From Pseudomonas sp. Irchel s3h17 (GTDB lineage: Bacteria > Pseudomonadota > Gammaproteobacteria > Pseudomonadales > Pseudomonadaceae), in the NCBI RefSeq assembly GCF_900187505.1, contig NZ_FYDL01000003.1:1-64000 (forward strand): a stretch of 64,000 nt of DNA, in the 5' to 3' direction. The notes beneath the pieces are model-generated. The model worked only from the letters and a program-made list of their open reading frames with translations. It had not been told where the DNA came from and ran no database searches. The translations under genes and the position numbers were made by a program. This document shows, one piece after another, positions 62,275 to 64,000 of the stretch. Each line of letters starts with the position of its first letter. Within the stretch, counting starts at the first letter, position 1.

Positions 62275-62847
62275 ATGAGTCAGTTGAAGGTCTTGCGCGC
62301 GGCTGATTATCCGCGCATGCCGTGGAAAAACGGCGGCGGTAGCACCGAAGAAATCACCCGCGATGCGGGCACGGGCCTGGACGGGTTCGGCTGGCGCCTG
62401 TCGATTGCCGATATCGGTGAGTCGGGCGGCTTTTCCACGTTCGCAGGGTATCAACGGGTCATCACTGTGCTGCAAGGAGACGGCATGAGCTTGACCGTCG
62501 ACGGCCAGGACGCGCGCCCCCTGTTACCGCTGGATCCCTTTGCCTTCAGTGGCGAGAGCCAGGTGTCCTGCACACTGCTGGGTGGGGCGATACGTGACTT
62601 CAACCTGATCTATGCGCCAAAGCGTTTTGGCGCACGGTTACAGTGGCTGGACGGTGAGCGGCGTTTCTTTACTTCAGCGGGCAGCGTGTTGGTGTTCAGT
62701 GTCACCGAGCAACTTGAAGTGAAGCTGAGTGAAGGCGCCCGGCAACTGGGTCGCCATGATTGCCTGCAACTGGACGGTAACACCGGTTTGCTGGAAATGT
62801 CCGTCAATGGCCCGTGCTGCGTAATCGAGTTGACGCAGCACCGGTAA
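62275..62847 (+). CDS. hutD: HutD family protein
   Basis: 190 residues. The conserved HutD/Ves start LKVLRAADYPRMPWKNGGGSTEEITRD is seen, then GWRLSIADIGESGGFSTFAGYQRVITVLQGDGMSL. A bicupin-like fold; thought to govern the upper limit of hut activity. Nine bases after hutC; GAGAGG precedes the ATG. Confidence 0.93.
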   Translation: MSQLKVLRAADYPRMPWKNGGGSTEEITRDAGTGLDGFGWRLSIADIGESGGFSTFAGYQRVITVLQGDGMSLTVDGQDARPLLPLDPFAFSGESQVSCTLLGGAIRDFNLIYAPKRFGARLQWLDGERRFFTSAGSVLVFSVTEQLEVKLSEGARQLGRHDCLQLDGNTGLLEMSVNGPCCVIELTQHR

Positions 62848-62853
62848 TGCCGG

Positions 62854-64000
62854 TTATTCCCGTTCGAGGATGAAGCCTCGAACGGTTTCTTCCAGTTCAC
62901 TCGACATCCGCTTGAGCGCGTGAGTGGTTGTCACGACGTCCTGTTGTGCCGAGACATTTTCCTCAACGCGCTGTGCGACGGTTTCCACATTGCGCGCGAC
63001 GTCTTCGCTGGCTGCACGCTGCTCCTGCAAGGCGTGGGAGATCTGGCTGACCGCGTCGAGTGACTCATCCAGCGCGCTTTTTACATCATTCATGGACGCG
63101 CCGGCGCTGTCGATCAGTTGCTGGCCCTGCAGCACCCGCTCACGACCGGCGCTCATGCTGTTGTTCGCTTTGCGCATGCCGCTCTGGATGGTACTCACCA
63201 GCGTCACGATCTCGGCGGTGGACCGGGTCGTGCGGATCGCCAGCTCCCGTACTTCTTCGGCAACCACGGCAAACCCGCGGCCTTGATCCCCGGCCCGGGC
63301 GGCCTCGATGGCGGCATTGAGTGCGAGCAGGTTGGTCTGTTCGGCGATGTTGTGGATCACGTCGACGATTTTTCCGATGGCGTTGGAATGCCGGGTCAGT
63401 TGATCGAGATCGCTCGATGTCTGGGTCACCAATTGCGCGATTTTCTGCATTTCGATGATGGATCGGTCCATGGTGGCAATGCCTTGGACGGTGATCTGTT
63501 CGGCTTTTTGCGTGGTATCGCGCGCTTGCACGGCACTCTCGGCGATGTGGGTGATATTGGCCGACATCTGTTCAGCGGCCGCGGCAATGGAAGACGCTGC
63601 ACTGGTTTGTTCGGCGGCCTGTTTCAGGCCTTGCTCGGACGAGGTGCCGAGGCTTCTCGTCGAGGCCTCGATGTGCCGCGAGGCCTCGCGAATTTTGCCG
63701 ATCATGGTGCGCAGGCTACGCCGCATTGCCTCGACGGACTGCATGACCCCCGTAGTGGTTGCGGTGATGGTGGGCGGATCGAAGAGCTGGCCCTGAGCGA
63801 TGTGTGTGCTGATGGCGGCCAGTTCGTGGGGCTCGGCGCCCAGGTAGCGAACCAGTCTGGCGCAGAACATCGCGGCGTAGAGGCTTGCGAACAGCAGCGT
63901 CAACGCCAGGACAATCACCTCCAGCTTCATATAGAACTCGTAGCGAGCGTGGCTGAGCTCGTACTGTTTTCGGGCCTCTTCCAGTTGAACGTCGGTCAGT
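62854..64000 (-). CDS. methyl-accepting chemotaxis protein (partial, start beyond window)
   Basis: The frame stays open to the right edge: 382 codons are seen, including an in-frame Met at 63930 that is internal, because the helix [17 protein letters not shown] reads straight into it. A membrane helix ([20 protein letters not shown]) follows the helical ligand-binding part. A degenerate HAMP-like segment and the signalling hairpin [33 protein letters not shown] come next. No C-terminal CheR-binding pentapeptide is seen. It converges with hutD after six bases. Confidence 0.88.
   Translation of the reverse strand, partial: LTDVQLEEARKQYELSHARYEFYMKLEVIVLALTLLFASLYAAMFCARLVRYLGAEPHELAAISTHIAQGQLFDPPTITATTTGVMQSVEAMRRSLRTMIGKIREASRHIEASTRSLGTSSEQGLKQAAEQTSAASSIAAAAEQMSANITHIAESAVQARDTTQKAEQITVQGIATMDRSIIEMQKIAQLVTQTSSDLDQLTRHSNAIGKIVDVIHNIAEQTNLLALNAAIEAARAGDQGRGFAVVAEEVRELAIRTTRSTAEIVTLVSTIQSGMRKANNSMSAGRERVLQGQQLIDSAGASMNDVKSALDESLDAVSQISHALQEQRAASEDVARNVETVAQRVEENVSAQQDVVTTTHALKRMSSELEETVRGFILERE

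Overview
The window reads as chromosome of a Pseudomonas of the fluorescens group. Gene content and order (gpmI–envC–ctpA, his genes with a DUF2164 insert, ntrBC–glnA–thiI–typA, hutF/hutC/hutD), high GC with GC-ending codons, and REP-type palindromes with a GCGGGCAAGCCCGC core all fit. The assignment comes from recognised protein families and was not confirmed by any search.

Layout. Positions 1–6346 are a mobile island inserted beside a tRNA-Thr gene (6519–6594). It holds the right end of an IS66-type element, a tyrosine recombinase with a coupled ORF broken by that IS, about 1.1 kb without convincing genes (DnaA-box-like 9-mers and two long hairpins), a three-gene cargo operon (2386–4824), and a P4-type integrase facing away from the tRNA. 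The cargo operon encodes a PIN–GNAT–EVE/PUA-like fusion, an ASCH protein and a P-loop kinase-like protein. It is the best candidate for an undescribed system: all parts point to RNA or modified-nucleotide chemistry, and I do not recognise the combination.

From 6.5 kb on the content is core genome. 6.8–13.6 kb: an FkbM methyltransferase, a deaminase-fold protein, a methyltransferase, and a basic-amino-acid ABC transporter. 14–19 kb: GABA permease behind a sigma-54-like promoter, a pair of tandem basic-tailed paralogs, an alpha/beta hydrolase, a truncated YhcG-type protein, and tRNA-Phe. 19–23 kb: yggX–mutY–asmA-like and panZ-like. 23.5–26.6 kb: hisB-hisH-DUF2164-hisA-hisF. 26.7–34 kb: a periplasmic solute-binding protein, a trypsin-like protease, and the cell-envelope string DUF610-type deacetylase–ctpA–envC–gpmI. 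34–36 kb: rhodanese-like, grxC, secB, trmL. 36.6–45.8 kb: the nitrogen-control block ntrC-ntrB and glnA, then thiI and typA. 46–56 kb: YkgJ-type protein, glgP, DUF2339/DUF3999 membrane proteins, fbp, DUF924. 56–64 kb: a RelE/Phd toxin–antitoxin pair, a PctA-like chemoreceptor, two lipoproteins, the histidine-utilisation genes hutF, hutC and hutD with a HutC operator, and a second chemoreceptor cut by the window end.

Together the genes show amino-acid and nitrogen metabolism (his biosynthesis, hut catabolism, basic amino-acid and GABA uptake, NtrBC/GlnA) with sigma-54-type promoters at glnA and gabP and an NtrC-type site upstream of ntrB. Small REP/REPIN repeats sit at several gene ends. Starts were moved from the longest possible ORF wherever a ribosome-binding site or family alignment favoured a later codon; this is noted per gene.
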